This document shows positions 36,732 through 46,531 of a stretch of 64,000 bases of DNA, piece after piece. Each line of letters begins with the position of its first letter. Position 1 is the first letter of the stretch. The notes beneath the pieces are model-generated. The model was not told where the DNA came from, ran no database searches, and saw only the letters and a list, made by a program, of their open reading frames with translations. Source of the stretch: Pseudomonas sp. DNDY-54 (GTDB lineage: Bacteria; Pseudomonadota; Gammaproteobacteria; Pseudomonadales; Pseudomonadaceae); contig NZ_CP082271.1 in NCBI RefSeq assembly GCF_019880365.1, positions 930,001 through 994,000 on the forward strand. Direction: 5' to 3'. Made by a program: the position numbers and the translations under genes.

Positions 36732-38156
36732 CTACCCAGCTGCGGTCGATTTGCGCCGCGGGATGCCAAGCCGTTGACGGCGTTCCCACAAGCACTTGCG
36801 GCTGATACCCAGCTTGCGTGCGAGTTCGGTCTCGGTCATGTGATCCTGATGCTCGAGCACGAAGTGCTGGAAATAGTCCTCCAGTGACAGATCCTCGGTG
36901 GGCTCATTGCTGGTCGAGACGCCCGAACTCAACGGCGTGCAGGGCTCATCGAAATCATCATCGAGGCTATCGAGCTCGATATCGATACCCAGCAGTTCCG
37001 CGCTGATCTCCTCGCTCTCGCTGAGAATCGCGGCCCGTTCAATGGCATTCTCCAGTTCGCGCACGTTCCCCGGCCAGGTGTACAGCCGTACCGCCTGCTC
37101 GGCCTCCCGAGAGAAGTGCAACTCCTCTGCGCCCATGCGTTCACCTTGCCGTGCCAGGAAGGCCTTGGCGATTTCCAGCACGTCTGAGCCGCGATCACGC
37201 AAGGGCGGCAGCTTCAGCGCGATCACATGCAATCGGTAGTAGAGGTCTTCTCGAAACTGTCCGTTTTTGGCCAGGGTTTTCAGGTCACGGTGAGTTGCGG
37301 CGATCAAGCGAACGTCGACCTTCTGCGACTGGGTAGAGCCGACACGCCGGATTTCGCCTTCCTGTAACACACGTAACAGCCGCGCCTGGGCTTCCAGTGG
37401 CAATTCGCCGATCTCATCCAGGAACAAGGTGCCGCCATCCGCCGCCTCAACCAGGCCGGCGCGGCCGGCGCTGGCGCCGGTGAACGCGCCTTTCTCGTGG
37501 CCAAAGAGCTCAGACTCAATCAGGGTTTCTGGAATGGCGGCGCAGTTGACCGAGATCATCGGTGCTTTGGCGCGGCGGGAGAGATTGTGCAGGGCGCGAG
37601 CGACGAGCTCCTTGCCGGTGCCCGACTCACCCTGAATCAACACATTGGAATCGGTGGGTGCAACCTTGCGGATCTTGGTGAACAGATCCTGCATCGGGCC
37701 GCAGCGTCCAATAATGCCAATCTCGCCGTTCGCGGAATCGTTATCACCCGCCGCGGCCGGAGCCGAGGTGTTACGGGACGTGGTAGCGGGAGCCGTGGTG
37801 GCATGCTGCCGGTCGTGGAGAATGCGGGCGACGGTCTGCAGCATTTCATCGTGATCGAAGGGTTTGGCGATGTAGTCGACCGCGCCCATTTTCATCGAGT
37901 CCACGGCGGAGCGCAGGCTCGCGTAGCTGGTCATGATCAGCACCGGGGTGCCCTCGGCAAGCTTGATCAACTCGGTGCCGGGCGCGCCGGGCAGGCGCAG
38001 ATCACTGACGATCAGATCGAAACCCGGAATGCTGAAGCGCTCTTGAGCTTCCTGAACCGAACCGGCTTCGCTGACCTCGTACTGGTTGCGTTCGAGAAGT
38101 CGGCGCAAGGCGGAGCGGATGATGGTTTCGTCTTCGACGATCAGAATATGTGACAT
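36732..38156 (-). CDS. cbrB: Sigma-54-dependent response regulator CbrB
   Basis: 474 aa NtrC-family activator. Receiver domain with phospho-acceptor D52 (IVSDLRLPG) and K102-region AKPF; AAA+ domain with Walker A GESGTGKE, the sigma-54 contact loop GAFTGA and Walker B-like GTLFLDEIGELP; C-terminal Fis-type helix-turn-helix (ETELARKLGISRKCLWERR). With CbrA it controls carbon/nitrogen balance and turns on crcZ. The 208-base gap to cbrA suggests an additional promoter. Confidence 0.97.
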   Translation of the reverse strand: MSHILIVEDETIIRSALRRLLERNQYEVSEAGSVQEAQERFSIPGFDLIVSDLRLPGAPGTELIKLAEGTPVLIMTSYASLRSAVDSMKMGAVDYIAKPFDHDEMLQTVARILHDRQHATTAPATTSRNTSAPAAAGDNDSANGEIGIIGRCGPMQDLFTKIRKVAPTDSNVLIQGESGTGKELVARALHNLSRRAKAPMISVNCAAIPETLIESELFGHEKGAFTGASAGRAGLVEAADGGTLFLDEIGELPLEAQARLLRVLQEGEIRRVGSTQSQKVDVRLIAATHRDLKTLAKNGQFREDLYYRLHVIALKLPPLRDRGSDVLEIAKAFLARQGERMGAEELHFSREAEQAVRLYTWPGNVRELENAIERAAILSESEEISAELLGIDIELDSLDDDFDEPCTPLSSGVSTSNEPTEDLSLEDYFQHFVLEHQDHMTETELARKLGISRKCLWERRQRLGIPRRKSTAAG

Positions 38157-38364
38157 CAGTACTCTCTCGACGGTCTTAAGGCGGCTACGGGCCTATGTGA
38201 AGGACGGCGCATGACGCACTTCAATGGCCCGTGCAAGCTGTCGCGATGCGGCGCGGGTTATTCCGCTCAGGGCTGCAGTGCCACGTTGACGCAAGCCCCG
38301 GCGTGATCCGTTGCACGCGGTGTTGCTTCCGGCCAATACGAGGCGAACTCCCCCGATCGCCTCG

Positions 38365-41319
38365 TCAGTCAATGGCATCTGTCGCCTCGACATGTCGCGG
38401 CAGGGTGATGCGGAAACGGGTGCCGCGTTGGGTTTCTGGGTCTGCCGGACTGTCGATATTGATCTGCCCATAATGCTCTTCAACGATCGAATAGACCAGC
38501 GCAAGCCCCAGCCCGGTCCCTTCGCCTGGGTCTTTGGTGGTGAAGAAGGGCTCGAACAGCCGGTCCTTAATCGATTGCGGAATCCCGCTGCCTTCGTCTT
38601 CGACGATGAGGTAAACAGTCTGCTCTGACTGCTCGCTGCGCACCCGTATCGCGCCGCCGGACTCCGACGCATCACGGGCATTGGAGAGCAGGTTGATCAG
38701 AACTTGAGCGAGACGCTGCGGATCGCCTTCGGCCAGATGGCTGGGGTCACAGAGGTTGAAAAAGTGCACATCGGTGCCGCTTCGGTTGAGCGAGAGGAGG
38801 GCGATCGCATCCTGCGCGACCTCTGCCAGGCTCACCGGGTACAGGTCTTGTTGCCGCCCGCCCGCGTGAGCGAAGCTCATCAGCGACTGGACGATGCGCG
38901 AAACCCGCTTGGTCTGTTCGACGATCTGGTTGCTGATTTCGATGATTTCGCCATCCGCTTCGCGCTCCTCGCGCAGGTTTTGCGCCAGGCAGGCGATGCC
39001 GGTGATTGGGTTGCCAATCTCGTGGGCGACACCGGCGGCCAGTCGTCCGATGCTGGCCAGCCGTTCGGAGTGCACCAGCCGGTCTTCCAGCTGCTGGGTT
39101 TCGGTGAGGTCTTCGATCAGCAGTACCAGGCCGCTGTTGCCGGGCGCCAGCGGCTCGGCGATTGCGGCCTTGTGCAGGTTCAGGCAGCGGCTGTGCCCGT
39201 CCAGTTGCAAGCGTTGTTTGTGCAGGTGTTCGTCGCGCTGCTGAATGAAGTCAGCGAGTAGGCTCTGCCAGGGTTCGGCAATGGTCGACAGGCGCGACCC
39301 CACCACTTGCAGCGCCGGGATTTCGGTGAGCTCCTCCAGCGCGCGATTCCACATCAGAATCTCCTGATCCTTGGCCAGCGAGCAGACGCCCATAGGCAAT
39401 TCCTGCAGGGTCTGCCGATGGTAACGGCGCAGCGCATCGAGCTCCGCGGCCAGGCCGGTGAGGCGCGAGTGATAGTCCTCCAGGCGGCTCTCAATGAAAT
39501 GGATATCTTCGGTGATGTAGCCCTCAGCCCCGTTCTTGTAGGAGAGAAAGTTCTCGACGATATCCTGCGCAACGCTCGGGCCCATCAAGCCTGACAAGTT
39601 CGCCTCGATGCGGTCGCGCAGCCGGCGCAAGGCATAGGGACGATGTTCGTCGAACGGCAGCTGCAGATCCCGCAGCGCCTGTTCCACCTCGCGCTGCGCG
39701 GTCTTGGCGCCCAGCGGCTTGGCCAGCTGGGTGGCGAATTCTTGCGGCGAGGCGGCTGCCAGCTCACGGCGCTGTGGTCGACGGACATTCTCCACGGCGC
39801 AGGCTTCGGCCGCGGCCTGTTCCTCTGCGCTGGTTTCGGTGAACAGCGAGAACAGCGAGAACGCCAACACGTTCACCGCCAGAGACGCGATCGCTGCCAG
39901 GTGCCAGCTGGTGTCGTCAAGCACGTAGACGACGTTGAACAACGGGATGTAGAAGCCATCGAGGTTGCCCACCAGCGGCAACAGCATGGTGACGACCCAG
40001 ACCGCAATGCCAGCCAGCAGGCCGACGATGTAACCGCGACGGTTGGCGGTCGGCCAGTAGAGCACCGAGAGCACGCCGGGCAGGAACTGCAGCGTCGCGA
40101 CGAAGGCGACAATGCCCAGATTCGATAGATCCTGTTCGGCACCTAGCATTAAATAGAAGCCGTAGCCGGCCATGATGATCGCCAGGATCAGGCTGCGGCG
40201 CGTCCATTTCAGCCATCGATAGATGTTGCCCTCGGTCGGCGGCTGGTAAAGCGGCAGTACCAAGTGGTTGAGGGCCATTCCCGACAGGGCCAGGGTGCTG
40301 ACAATGATCAGGCCGCTCGAGGCCGATAGCCCACCCACAAAGGCCAACAGCGTGAGCGCCTCGCTCTGTGCCGTGATGCCCAGGCCAAGGGTGAAGTATT
40401 CCGGATTGGTGCTAACGCCGAGTTTCAGTCCGGCCCAGAGGATCAGCGGCACGGCGAGGCTCATCAACAGCAGATACAGCGGCAGACCCCAGCTCGCACT
40501 GACCAGGGCGCGTGGGTTGAGATTCTCAGTAAAGGTCATGTGGTACATGTGGGGCATGACAATGGCCGACGCAAAGAACACCAACAGCAGGGTCCGCCAG
40601 GGGCCTTCCTGGAGCGGCGTATGCAAGGCCTGCAAGGCTGACTGGTTTTGCAGCAACCAGATTTCCAGTTGATGTGGGCCGCCGAACACCACGAAAAGCG
40701 CGTAGAGGCCGATGGCGCCGAACGTCAGCAGCTTGACCACCGATTCGAAGGCGATGGCGAACACCAGGCCTTCGTGTTTCTCCCGTGTTGCGATATGGCG
40801 GGCGCCGAACAAAATGGTGAACAGCATGATCATCACGCAGTAGCCCAGCGCCACTCGCTCCTGCAGGGGCTCGAGCGTGAGGATGCCGATGGCATCGGCT
40901 ACCGCCTGGATCTGCAAAGCCAGCAGCGGCAGCATGCCAATCAGCATGACGATCGTGGTCAGCGCGCCGCTCCAGGTGCTGCGGAAGCGGAAGGCAAACA
41001 GATCCGCCAGCGAGGCCAGCTGATAGGTTCGGGTGATGCGCAGGATTGGGTAGAGCAGCACCGGCGCAAGCAAGAAGGCGCCGCAGACACCCAGGTATGT
41101 CGCGAGGAAGCCGTAGCCATACTGATAGGCCAGGCCAACGGTTCCATAAAACGCCCAGGCACTGGCGTAGACGCCCAGAGACAGGGTGTAGGTCAAGGGG
41201 TGGCGAATGACCCAGCGTGGTATCAGGCCGCGCTCGCTGACCCAGGCCACTCCGAACAGCACCAGCAGGTAAGCGACGCTGATCAGAATCAGTTGGCTAA
41301 GGCTAAAGCTCGTCTGCAT
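38365..41319 (-). CDS. cbrA: Sensor kinase CbrA with transporter-like N-terminus
   Basis: 984 aa. The N-terminal half has about 13 membrane segments of the sodium/solute symporter (SLC5) fold; CbrA of other pseudomonads transports histidine. Then come a linker, a PAS-like region (PMGVCSLAKDQEILMWNRALEELTEI), the phospho-acceptor H-box (AAGVAHEIGNPITGI) and an ATPase domain with DEGSGIPQSI and GTGLGLALVY. It overlaps the preceding small ORF by 17 bases, which implies coupled translation. Confidence 0.97.
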   Translation of the reverse strand: MQTSFSLSQLILISVAYLLVLFGVAWVSERGLIPRWVIRHPLTYTLSLGVYASAWAFYGTVGLAYQYGYGFLATYLGVCGAFLLAPVLLYPILRITRTYQLASLADLFAFRFRSTWSGALTTIVMLIGMLPLLALQIQAVADAIGILTLEPLQERVALGYCVMIMLFTILFGARHIATREKHEGLVFAIAFESVVKLLTFGAIGLYALFVVFGGPHQLEIWLLQNQSALQALHTPLQEGPWRTLLLVFFASAIVMPHMYHMTFTENLNPRALVSASWGLPLYLLLMSLAVPLILWAGLKLGVSTNPEYFTLGLGITAQSEALTLLAFVGGLSASSGLIIVSTLALSGMALNHLVLPLYQPPTEGNIYRWLKWTRRSLILAIIMAGYGFYLMLGAEQDLSNLGIVAFVATLQFLPGVLSVLYWPTANRRGYIVGLLAGIAVWVVTMLLPLVGNLDGFYIPLFNVVYVLDDTSWHLAAIASLAVNVLAFSLFSLFTETSAEEQAAAEACAVENVRRPQRRELAAASPQEFATQLAKPLGAKTAQREVEQALRDLQLPFDEHRPYALRRLRDRIEANLSGLMGPSVAQDIVENFLSYKNGAEGYITEDIHFIESRLEDYHSRLTGLAAELDALRRYHRQTLQELPMGVCSLAKDQEILMWNRALEELTEIPALQVVGSRLSTIAEPWQSLLADFIQQRDEHLHKQRLQLDGHSRCLNLHKAAIAEPLAPGNSGLVLLIEDLTETQQLEDRLVHSERLASIGRLAAGVAHEIGNPITGIACLAQNLREEREADGEIIEISNQIVEQTKRVSRIVQSLMSFAHAGGRQQDLYPVSLAEVAQDAIALLSLNRSGTDVHFFNLCDPSHLAEGDPQRLAQVLINLLSNARDASESGGAIRVRSEQSEQTVYLIVEDEGSGIPQSIKDRLFEPFFTTKDPGEGTGLGLALVYSIVEEHYGQINIDSPADPETQRGTRFRITLPRHVEATDAID

Positions 41320-41479
41320 CGCGCTGACTCTGAAGAATGAAGGTCACCACGATAAGAATCAGCCACAACAGGTAAGGCCTGTACCAGGCACCGTTAGGGT
41401 CGATCCACCAGTCCATGATCGCGGGGGAAAACAGGTAGATCCCCACCACCAGGAGCAGCACCAGTCGGTAGATGTACAT
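41303..41479 (-). CDS. cbrX: Small membrane protein upstream of cbrA (CbrX-like)
   Basis: 58 aa from the ATG at 41479. Two hydrophobic stretches (YRLVLLLVVGIYLFSPAIM and PYLLWLILIVVTFILQ) flank WWIDPNGAWY. Its end overlaps the cbrA start by 17 bases. A small coupled ORF at this place, called cbrX, has been described in P. putida, and the symbol is transferred on position. The upstream in-frame extension to 41539 is not membrane-like. Confidence 0.75.
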   Translation of the reverse strand: MYIYRLVLLLVVGIYLFSPAIMDWWIDPNGAWYRPYLLWLILIVVTFILQSQRDADEL

Positions 41480-41600
41480 GCTGGAACTCGTGTCGGAAGT
41501 GCGGGGGATGGTAAAGCAGCAGCACGCTGCAGGCCACATACGTCAGTTGTCGAGCGGAGCGCTGGCACGAGCCACGGCGCTCTAGTGACTGCGTGCTGCG

Positions 41601-42503
41601 TCAGCGCAACTGCGCCTCGGCCAGGCTGCGGCAGCGCGGGACACGTGTGGCATCCCAGTGCGTGATCGCCCAAGCCAGTATCTCGCACGGCAGTGCGTCG
41701 TCCAGCGCGCTTTCGGTTGGCTGGCCGAGGGCACGCAGCGCGCGGAGTAACAGTGGGGTCGCCTCCTCTGGCTGCAGCGGCGGGGAGCGGTAGCGTTTGC
41801 CGAGCTTATGGCCGTCCGGCTGAATGATCAGGGGGACGTGAAGGTACCGCGGCTGCGGGAGACCGAGCAGCGCCTGCAGGTAAAGCTGACGCGGTGTGGA
41901 GTCGAGCAAGTCGGCCCCGCGGACGATATCGGTTACCCCTTGCCAGGCATCGTCAAGCACTACAGCGAGCTGGTATGCGATCAGTCCGTCGCGACGGCGA
42001 ATGACGAAATCACCGACGTCCCGGGCGAGGTGCTGGCGGAACTCACCCTGCAGCCGATCTGTGAAGCCGTACTCGCCGTCAGGCACGCGCAGGCGGACGG
42101 CGGCATTCTCCATCTCCCGGCCGGCATCGCGGCAGAACCCCGGATAGTGGCCGCCGAAGGGCTCAAGTTGCTTGCGCGAGCAATTGCAGGCGTAGGCATG
42201 GCCGTCCTGTCTAAGACGATCAACCACGGCGTTGTAACTGTCCAGGCGTTCGCTCTGGCGCACCATCTGCCCATCCCACTCGAACCCGTAGGCTTCCAGT
42301 GCCTGAAGGATGGCGTGCTGTGCGCCGGTCATCTCCCGTGGCGGATCGATGTCTTCCATGCGCAGCAGCCAGCGGCCCCCGGCGGCGCGGGCGTCGAGAT
42401 AAGAGGCGAGGGCAGCGGTCAGCGAGCCGAAATGCAGGTAGCCGCTAGGTGTCGGGGCGAAGCGACCGACATAGGCTGAAGAGGGCGTAACGGTTGGGGG
42501 CAT
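41601..42503 (-). CDS. gluQ: Glutamyl-Q tRNA(Asp) synthetase
   Basis: 300 aa. It attaches glutamate to queuosine in tRNA-Asp. It is a truncated class I GluRS-like enzyme: GRFAPTPSGYLHFGSL replaces HIGH, the KMSKS loop is KLGKRY, a zinc-binding set of cysteines (YACNCSRKQL...GFCR) is present, and the anticodon-binding domain is absent. It follows dksA, the common pairing in proteobacteria. Confidence 0.96.
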   Translation of the reverse strand: MPPTVTPSSAYVGRFAPTPSGYLHFGSLTAALASYLDARAAGGRWLLRMEDIDPPREMTGAQHAILQALEAYGFEWDGQMVRQSERLDSYNAVVDRLRQDGHAYACNCSRKQLEPFGGHYPGFCRDAGREMENAAVRLRVPDGEYGFTDRLQGEFRQHLARDVGDFVIRRRDGLIAYQLAVVLDDAWQGVTDIVRGADLLDSTPRQLYLQALLGLPQPRYLHVPLIIQPDGHKLGKRYRSPPLQPEEATPLLLRALRALGQPTESALDDALPCEILAWAITHWDATRVPRCRSLAEAQLR

Positions 42504-42567
42504 GGCGGGCCGGCTCGGGTGAAGAATCAGCGAGGCGGGGTGCGGCGGGAGAAGATGCCTGAAATGA

Positions 42568-42595
42568 AGCGGGGCGCCGAAGCGCCCCGTTCGGG
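42568..42595 (-). terminator. Hairpin after dksA
   Basis: GGGGCGC and GCGCCCC form a GC-rich stem with a TTCG-type loop just after the dksA stop. The minus-strand 3' side lacks a clean T-run, so termination would be partial and gluQ could still be co-transcribed. Confidence 0.6.
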
Positions 42596-42596
42596 A

Positions 42597-43040
42597 TCAG
42601 GAACCGATCTGCTTTTCCTTGATCTCCGCCAGCGTCTTGCAGTCGATGCACAGCGTGGCGGTGGGACGGGCTTCCAGACGGCGAATGCCGATCTCAACGC
42701 CGCAGGAATCGCACCAGCCGTATTCGTTGTCTTCGATCAGCTGCAGCGTCTCGTCGATCTTTTTGATCAGCTTGCGCTCGCGATCGCGGGCACGCAGCTC
42801 CAGACTGAACTCTTCTTCCTGGCTGGCGCGGTCCGCCGGGTCAGGGAAATTGGCCGCTTCGTCCTGCATGTGATGCACAGTGCGATCGACTTCTTCCATC
42901 AGCTCCAGCTTCCACTTGTTGAGGATGCCGGTGAAATGAGCGCGCATCTTGTCGCTCATGTACTCCTCGCCCTTGGACTCTTTGTAGGGCACGAAGGCGC
43001 GAATCAGTTGGTTGCTATTTGTCGTTTTGGTAATGGGCAT
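42597..43040 (-). CDS. dksA: RNA polymerase-binding transcription factor DksA
   Basis: 147 aa from the ATG at 43040 (MPITKTTNSNQLIRAFVPY). It potentiates ppGpp at rRNA and amino-acid promoters through the polymerase secondary channel. A long coiled coil with tip acids (FPDPADRASQEEE) is followed by a four-cysteine zinc finger (CDSCG...LCIDC). The upstream in-frame stretch to 43208 has no family similarity. Confidence 0.97.
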   Translation of the reverse strand: MPITKTTNSNQLIRAFVPYKESKGEEYMSDKMRAHFTGILNKWKLELMEEVDRTVHHMQDEAANFPDPADRASQEEEFSLELRARDRERKLIKKIDETLQLIEDNEYGWCDSCGVEIGIRRLEARPTATLCIDCKTLAEIKEKQIGS

Positions 43041-43233
43041 GGATGAACGCCTCTCGCTATGTCCATTGCGCAGGATAGTGTAATCCCTCTGCCGGCCCGT
43101 GCCGGCCCTGCGGCTGCAAGCGGGCGAACTTACCAGATCGTATCGGGGTGCGCTACTCCCGAATATCACGGTGGCTGTGGTGTGAGAGGGACCTTCGGTA
43201 GAATTCACGTTTTGTACTCATCGGGACGGTCAA

Positions 43234-44406
43234 ATGACCTCGTCATATAGCGCGCGTAGTCGTGCAATCGAACCCTTTCATGTCATGGCATTGCTGGCGC
43301 GTGCCAACGAACTTCAGGCATCGGGACGTGATGTGATTCACCTTGAAATCGGTGAGCCGGACTTCACTACTGCCGCGCCAATCGTCGCGGCCGGCCAGGC
43401 TGCCCTTGCAGCGGGTCACACCCGCTACACCGCAGCCCGCGGCCTGCCGCAACTCCGTGAAGCGATTGCCGGTTTCTACGCCACGCGATACCAACTGTCT
43501 ATTGACCCCGAACGGGTGCTGATTACTCCCGGCGGATCCGGTGCGCTTCTTCTTACGAGCAGCTTGCTGGTCGACCCCGGCAAGCACTGGCTCCTGGCGG
43601 ACCCTGGTTACCCGTGCAATCGGCACTTTCTGCGCCTGATCGAAGGCGCCGCGCAGCTGGTCCCGGTGGGCGCCGACGTTCGCTACCAATTGACGCCCGA
43701 TCTGGTGGAGCGGTATTGGGACAAGGACAGCGTCGGTGCGCTGGTCGCTTCGCCGGCCAATCCCACGGGGACGTTGCTGTCACGGGATGAACTGGCGGCC
43801 CTGTCCGCGGCATTGAAAGGGCGCGGCGGCCATCTGGTGGTGGATGAGATTTACCATGGCCTCACCTACGGCACCGATGCGGCCAGCGTGCTGGAAGTGG
43901 ACGATGCCGCCTTCGTACTGAACAGCTTCTCGAAGTATTTCGGCATGACGGGTTGGCGTCTCGGCTGGCTAGTCGCACCGCCGGAGGCTGTGAGCGAGCT
44001 GGAGAAGCTCGCGCAGAATCTCTACATCAGTGCACCGACCATGGCCCAGCATGCCGCGCTGGCCTGTTTCGAGCCGGCCACGCTGGAAATCTTGGAAGCG
44101 CGCCGGGCCGAGTTCGCGCGCCGTCGGGACTTCCTGTTGCCTGCCTTGCGCGAATTGGGGTTTGGAATTGCCGTGGAGCCTGAAGGTGCTTTCTATCTGT
44201 ACGCCGATATCAGTGCGTTCGGGGGCGACGCCTATTCCTTTTGCCAGCACATGCTGGAAACCCAGTTCGTGGCGATTACCCCGGGGCTCGATTTCGGACG
44301 CCATCAGGCTGGGCACCATGTCCGGTTCGCCTATACCCAGGATCTGCCGAAGTTGCAGCAGGCCGTTGAGCGTATTGCTCATGGTCTGCGGAGCTGGAAA
44401 GGCTGA
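43234..44406 (+). CDS. Class I/II PLP-dependent aminotransferase
   Basis: 390 aa fold-type I aminotransferase. Features are IHLEIGEPDF, ITPGGSGALLL, the PLP-contact ASPANPTGTLL, EIYHGLTYG, and the Schiff-base lysine in SFSKYFGMTGWRLGW. The substrate cannot be read from sequence; aspartate/aromatic types are likely. The same gene sits next to dksA in P. aeruginosa (PA4722). It overlaps sfsA by one base (TGATG), so the two are coupled. Confidence 0.92.
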   Translation: MTSSYSARSRAIEPFHVMALLARANELQASGRDVIHLEIGEPDFTTAAPIVAAGQAALAAGHTRYTAARGLPQLREAIAGFYATRYQLSIDPERVLITPGGSGALLLTSSLLVDPGKHWLLADPGYPCNRHFLRLIEGAAQLVPVGADVRYQLTPDLVERYWDKDSVGALVASPANPTGTLLSRDELAALSAALKGRGGHLVVDEIYHGLTYGTDAASVLEVDDAAFVLNSFSKYFGMTGWRLGWLVAPPEAVSELEKLAQNLYISAPTMAQHAALACFEPATLEILEARRAEFARRRDFLLPALRELGFGIAVEPEGAFYLYADISAFGGDAYSFCQHMLETQFVAITPGLDFGRHQAGHHVRFAYTQDLPKLQQAVERIAHGLRSWKG

Positions 44407-45119
44407 TGCGGTTTACCACGCCGCTCGAGCAGGGCCGGCTCGTCCGGCGTTACAAGCGCTTTCTCGCCGACGTGGTCACAGATGCTGGCGAGCACCTGTG
44501 TATCCATTGTCCGAATACCGGCTCGATGCTCAACTGCATGGGGGAGGGCGCGCGGGTCTGGTTTCAGCGCAATAACGATCCCAAACGCAAGCTGCCCGGT
44601 ACCTGGGAGATAGTGGAAACACCGCAGGGGCGCCTGGCGTGCGTCAATACGGCCCGCGCCAACCGATTGGTCGAGGAGGCATTGCTCGCCGGGGTGATCA
44701 CGGAGCTGGCCGGTTTCACCGCGCTGAAGCGTGAGGTGGCGTATGGCGTTGAAAATAGCCGGGTGGATTTCCGTCTGGACTACCCCACTGGGCCGGCGTT
44801 CGTTGAAGTGAAAAGCGTGACGTTGGGCTTTGGTCATACCGCCGTTGCCGCCTTTCCGGATGCGGTAACCACCCGCGGCGCGCGTCACCTGCGCGAACTG
44901 GCGGCGCTGGCGCGGGACGGCGTGCGCGCGGTGCAGCTGTACTGTGTGAACCTGACCGGCGTCGAGGCGGTACGCCCAGCAAGTGAGATCGACCCGCAGT
45001 ATGCCGCTGCGTTGCACGACGCACAGGCCTCGGGCGTCGAGGTGCTGGCGTATGGCGTTGTGCTGTCGCCGGACGAAATCCGGCTCGCGCACCCATTGCC
45101 TGTGGTGATGCGGGAGTGA
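44406..45119 (+). CDS. sfsA: SfsA family DNA/RNA nuclease-like protein
   Basis: 237 aa. SfsA was named for stimulation of maltose genes in E. coli; it has an OB-like N-terminus (RYKRFLADV, HCPNTGSM) and a PD-(D/E)xK-like core with VDFRLDYPTGPAFVEVKSVTL. The true biochemical role is unsettled. It is coupled to the aminotransferase. Confidence 0.94.
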   Translation: MRFTTPLEQGRLVRRYKRFLADVVTDAGEHLCIHCPNTGSMLNCMGEGARVWFQRNNDPKRKLPGTWEIVETPQGRLACVNTARANRLVEEALLAGVITELAGFTALKREVAYGVENSRVDFRLDYPTGPAFVEVKSVTLGFGHTAVAAFPDAVTTRGARHLRELAALARDGVRAVQLYCVNLTGVEAVRPASEIDPQYAAALHDAQASGVEVLAYGVVLSPDEIRLAHPLPVVMRE

Positions 45120-45180
45120 GCGGTGGCGGGTCGTTTCGGCGGGTTAGCCGCGATGCGATCAGCTCAAGCTCACACGTCCA

Positions 45181-46494
45181 TCAACGGCCGATGGGCGTCA
45201 CTCGCCAGATGGTGTTCCCCACATCGTCGGCCACCAGAATTGCGCCGGTGCGGTCGATGGCAACGCCCACGGGGCGGCCCATGGCTTCTTCATCACTGCT
45301 GACGAAGCCGGTGAGTATGTCCTCGGCCTCGCCGCTCGGCTGGCCGGCCCGGAAGGGGACGAACACGACCTTGTAGCCGCTGCGGGGTTTGCGGTTCCAG
45401 GAGCCGTGCTGGCCAATGAATGCGCCGTTGCGATAGCGTTCGGGTAGCCGCGATCCCTCATAAAACGCCAGGCCAAGCGAAGCGGTATGGGCGCCCAGCG
45501 CGTAATCCGGTACCAACGCCTTCGCCACCAGATCCGGTCGCGGTGGCTCCACCCGCTCGTCGACATGTTGACCAAAATAGCTGTAAGGCCAGCCATAGAA
45601 GCCGCCATCCTGCACCGAGGTCATGTAGTCCGGCACCAGATCGCTGCCGATCAGGTCGCGTTCGTTTACCGTCGTCCAGAGTTCGCCGCTGTCTGGCTGC
45701 CACGCCAGCCCGTTGGGGTTGCGCAGCCCTGAGGCGAATAAGCGCAGCGTCTCCTGTTCGGGATCGATCTCCAATATTGCGGCTCGATTCACCTCCGCTT
45801 CCATGCCGTTCTCGGCGACGTTGCTGTTCGAGCCGCTGGTGACATACAGGCGCGTCCCGTCCTTGTTGGCGATTACGTTCTTGGTCCAGTGGTGATTGAT
45901 CGGGCCGGCCGGCAGGTCGACGACCTTTTCACCTACGGCTTCGATGCGAGTGGTGCCCTCTTTATAGGGAAAGCGCAGCAGCGTATCGGTATTGGCGACA
46001 TAGAACTGATCGCCAACCAGCGCCATGCCGAAGGGTGAATTCAGCCCTTCGAGGAAAACCGTCCGCTGTTCCGGTGTCCCGTCGCCGTCCTTGTCGCGTA
46101 GAAGGGTGATGCGGTTGGCGCTTTTGCCGCCCGAGCCGGCGCGAGCCATGACCTTTTTCATGATCCAGCCGCGAATACCGCCACTCTCAGGCTTGGGTGG
46201 CGCATCGCTTTCGGCCACCAGCACGTCGCCATTGGGCAGCACGTACAACCAGCGCGGGTGATCGAGGGCAGTCGCGAAGGCTTCGACACGAAAGCCCGGC
46301 GCTGCGTGTGGCTTCGCGCCCTCCGTCCAGCCGGTAGCCTTGGCGATATTGACGGTGGGTAGCAGTGTTTGGTGCGGCTCCGGAAGAGCTGGGTCGGGTC
46401 CGTAGCCTGATTGAACCGGCAGACTGGCGGTGTCGCCGCAGCCGGTCAGTGTGACCAGCACAGCGCCTAGTAGACAAACATAGCGGGGTGACAT
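45181..46494 (-). CDS. PQQ-dependent sugar dehydrogenase-type lipoprotein (sorbosone dehydrogenase family)
   Basis: 437 aa from the ATG at 46494, behind AGGAG. The N-terminus ends in the lipobox LTGC (about residue 18), so it is a lipoprotein. The rest is a six-bladed beta-propeller with DHPRWLYVLPNGDVLVAES, GLNSPFGMALVGDQFYVAN, GLRNPNGLAWQPDSGELW and GAILVADDVGNTIWRV. Related enzymes oxidise aldoses with PQQ. The substrate is unknown, and no PQQ synthesis genes are in the window. Confidence 0.88.
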   Translation of the reverse strand: MSPRYVCLLGAVLVTLTGCGDTASLPVQSGYGPDPALPEPHQTLLPTVNIAKATGWTEGAKPHAAPGFRVEAFATALDHPRWLYVLPNGDVLVAESDAPPKPESGGIRGWIMKKVMARAGSGGKSANRITLLRDKDGDGTPEQRTVFLEGLNSPFGMALVGDQFYVANTDTLLRFPYKEGTTRIEAVGEKVVDLPAGPINHHWTKNVIANKDGTRLYVTSGSNSNVAENGMEAEVNRAAILEIDPEQETLRLFASGLRNPNGLAWQPDSGELWTTVNERDLIGSDLVPDYMTSVQDGGFYGWPYSYFGQHVDERVEPPRPDLVAKALVPDYALGAHTASLGLAFYEGSRLPERYRNGAFIGQHGSWNRKPRSGYKVVFVPFRAGQPSGEAEDILTGFVSSDEEAMGRPVGVAIDRTGAILVADDVGNTIWRVTPIGR

Positions 46495-46531
46495 GGGCGA
46501 CTCCTGTTGTGGCGGGCGGCGTTGCGCTGGA

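Noticed and set aside
43041..43208. 56-residue N-terminal extension of DksA
   Set aside because: DksA is about 147 aa in the genus, starting MPITKT; the upstream stretch is low-complexity and lies in the promoter region.
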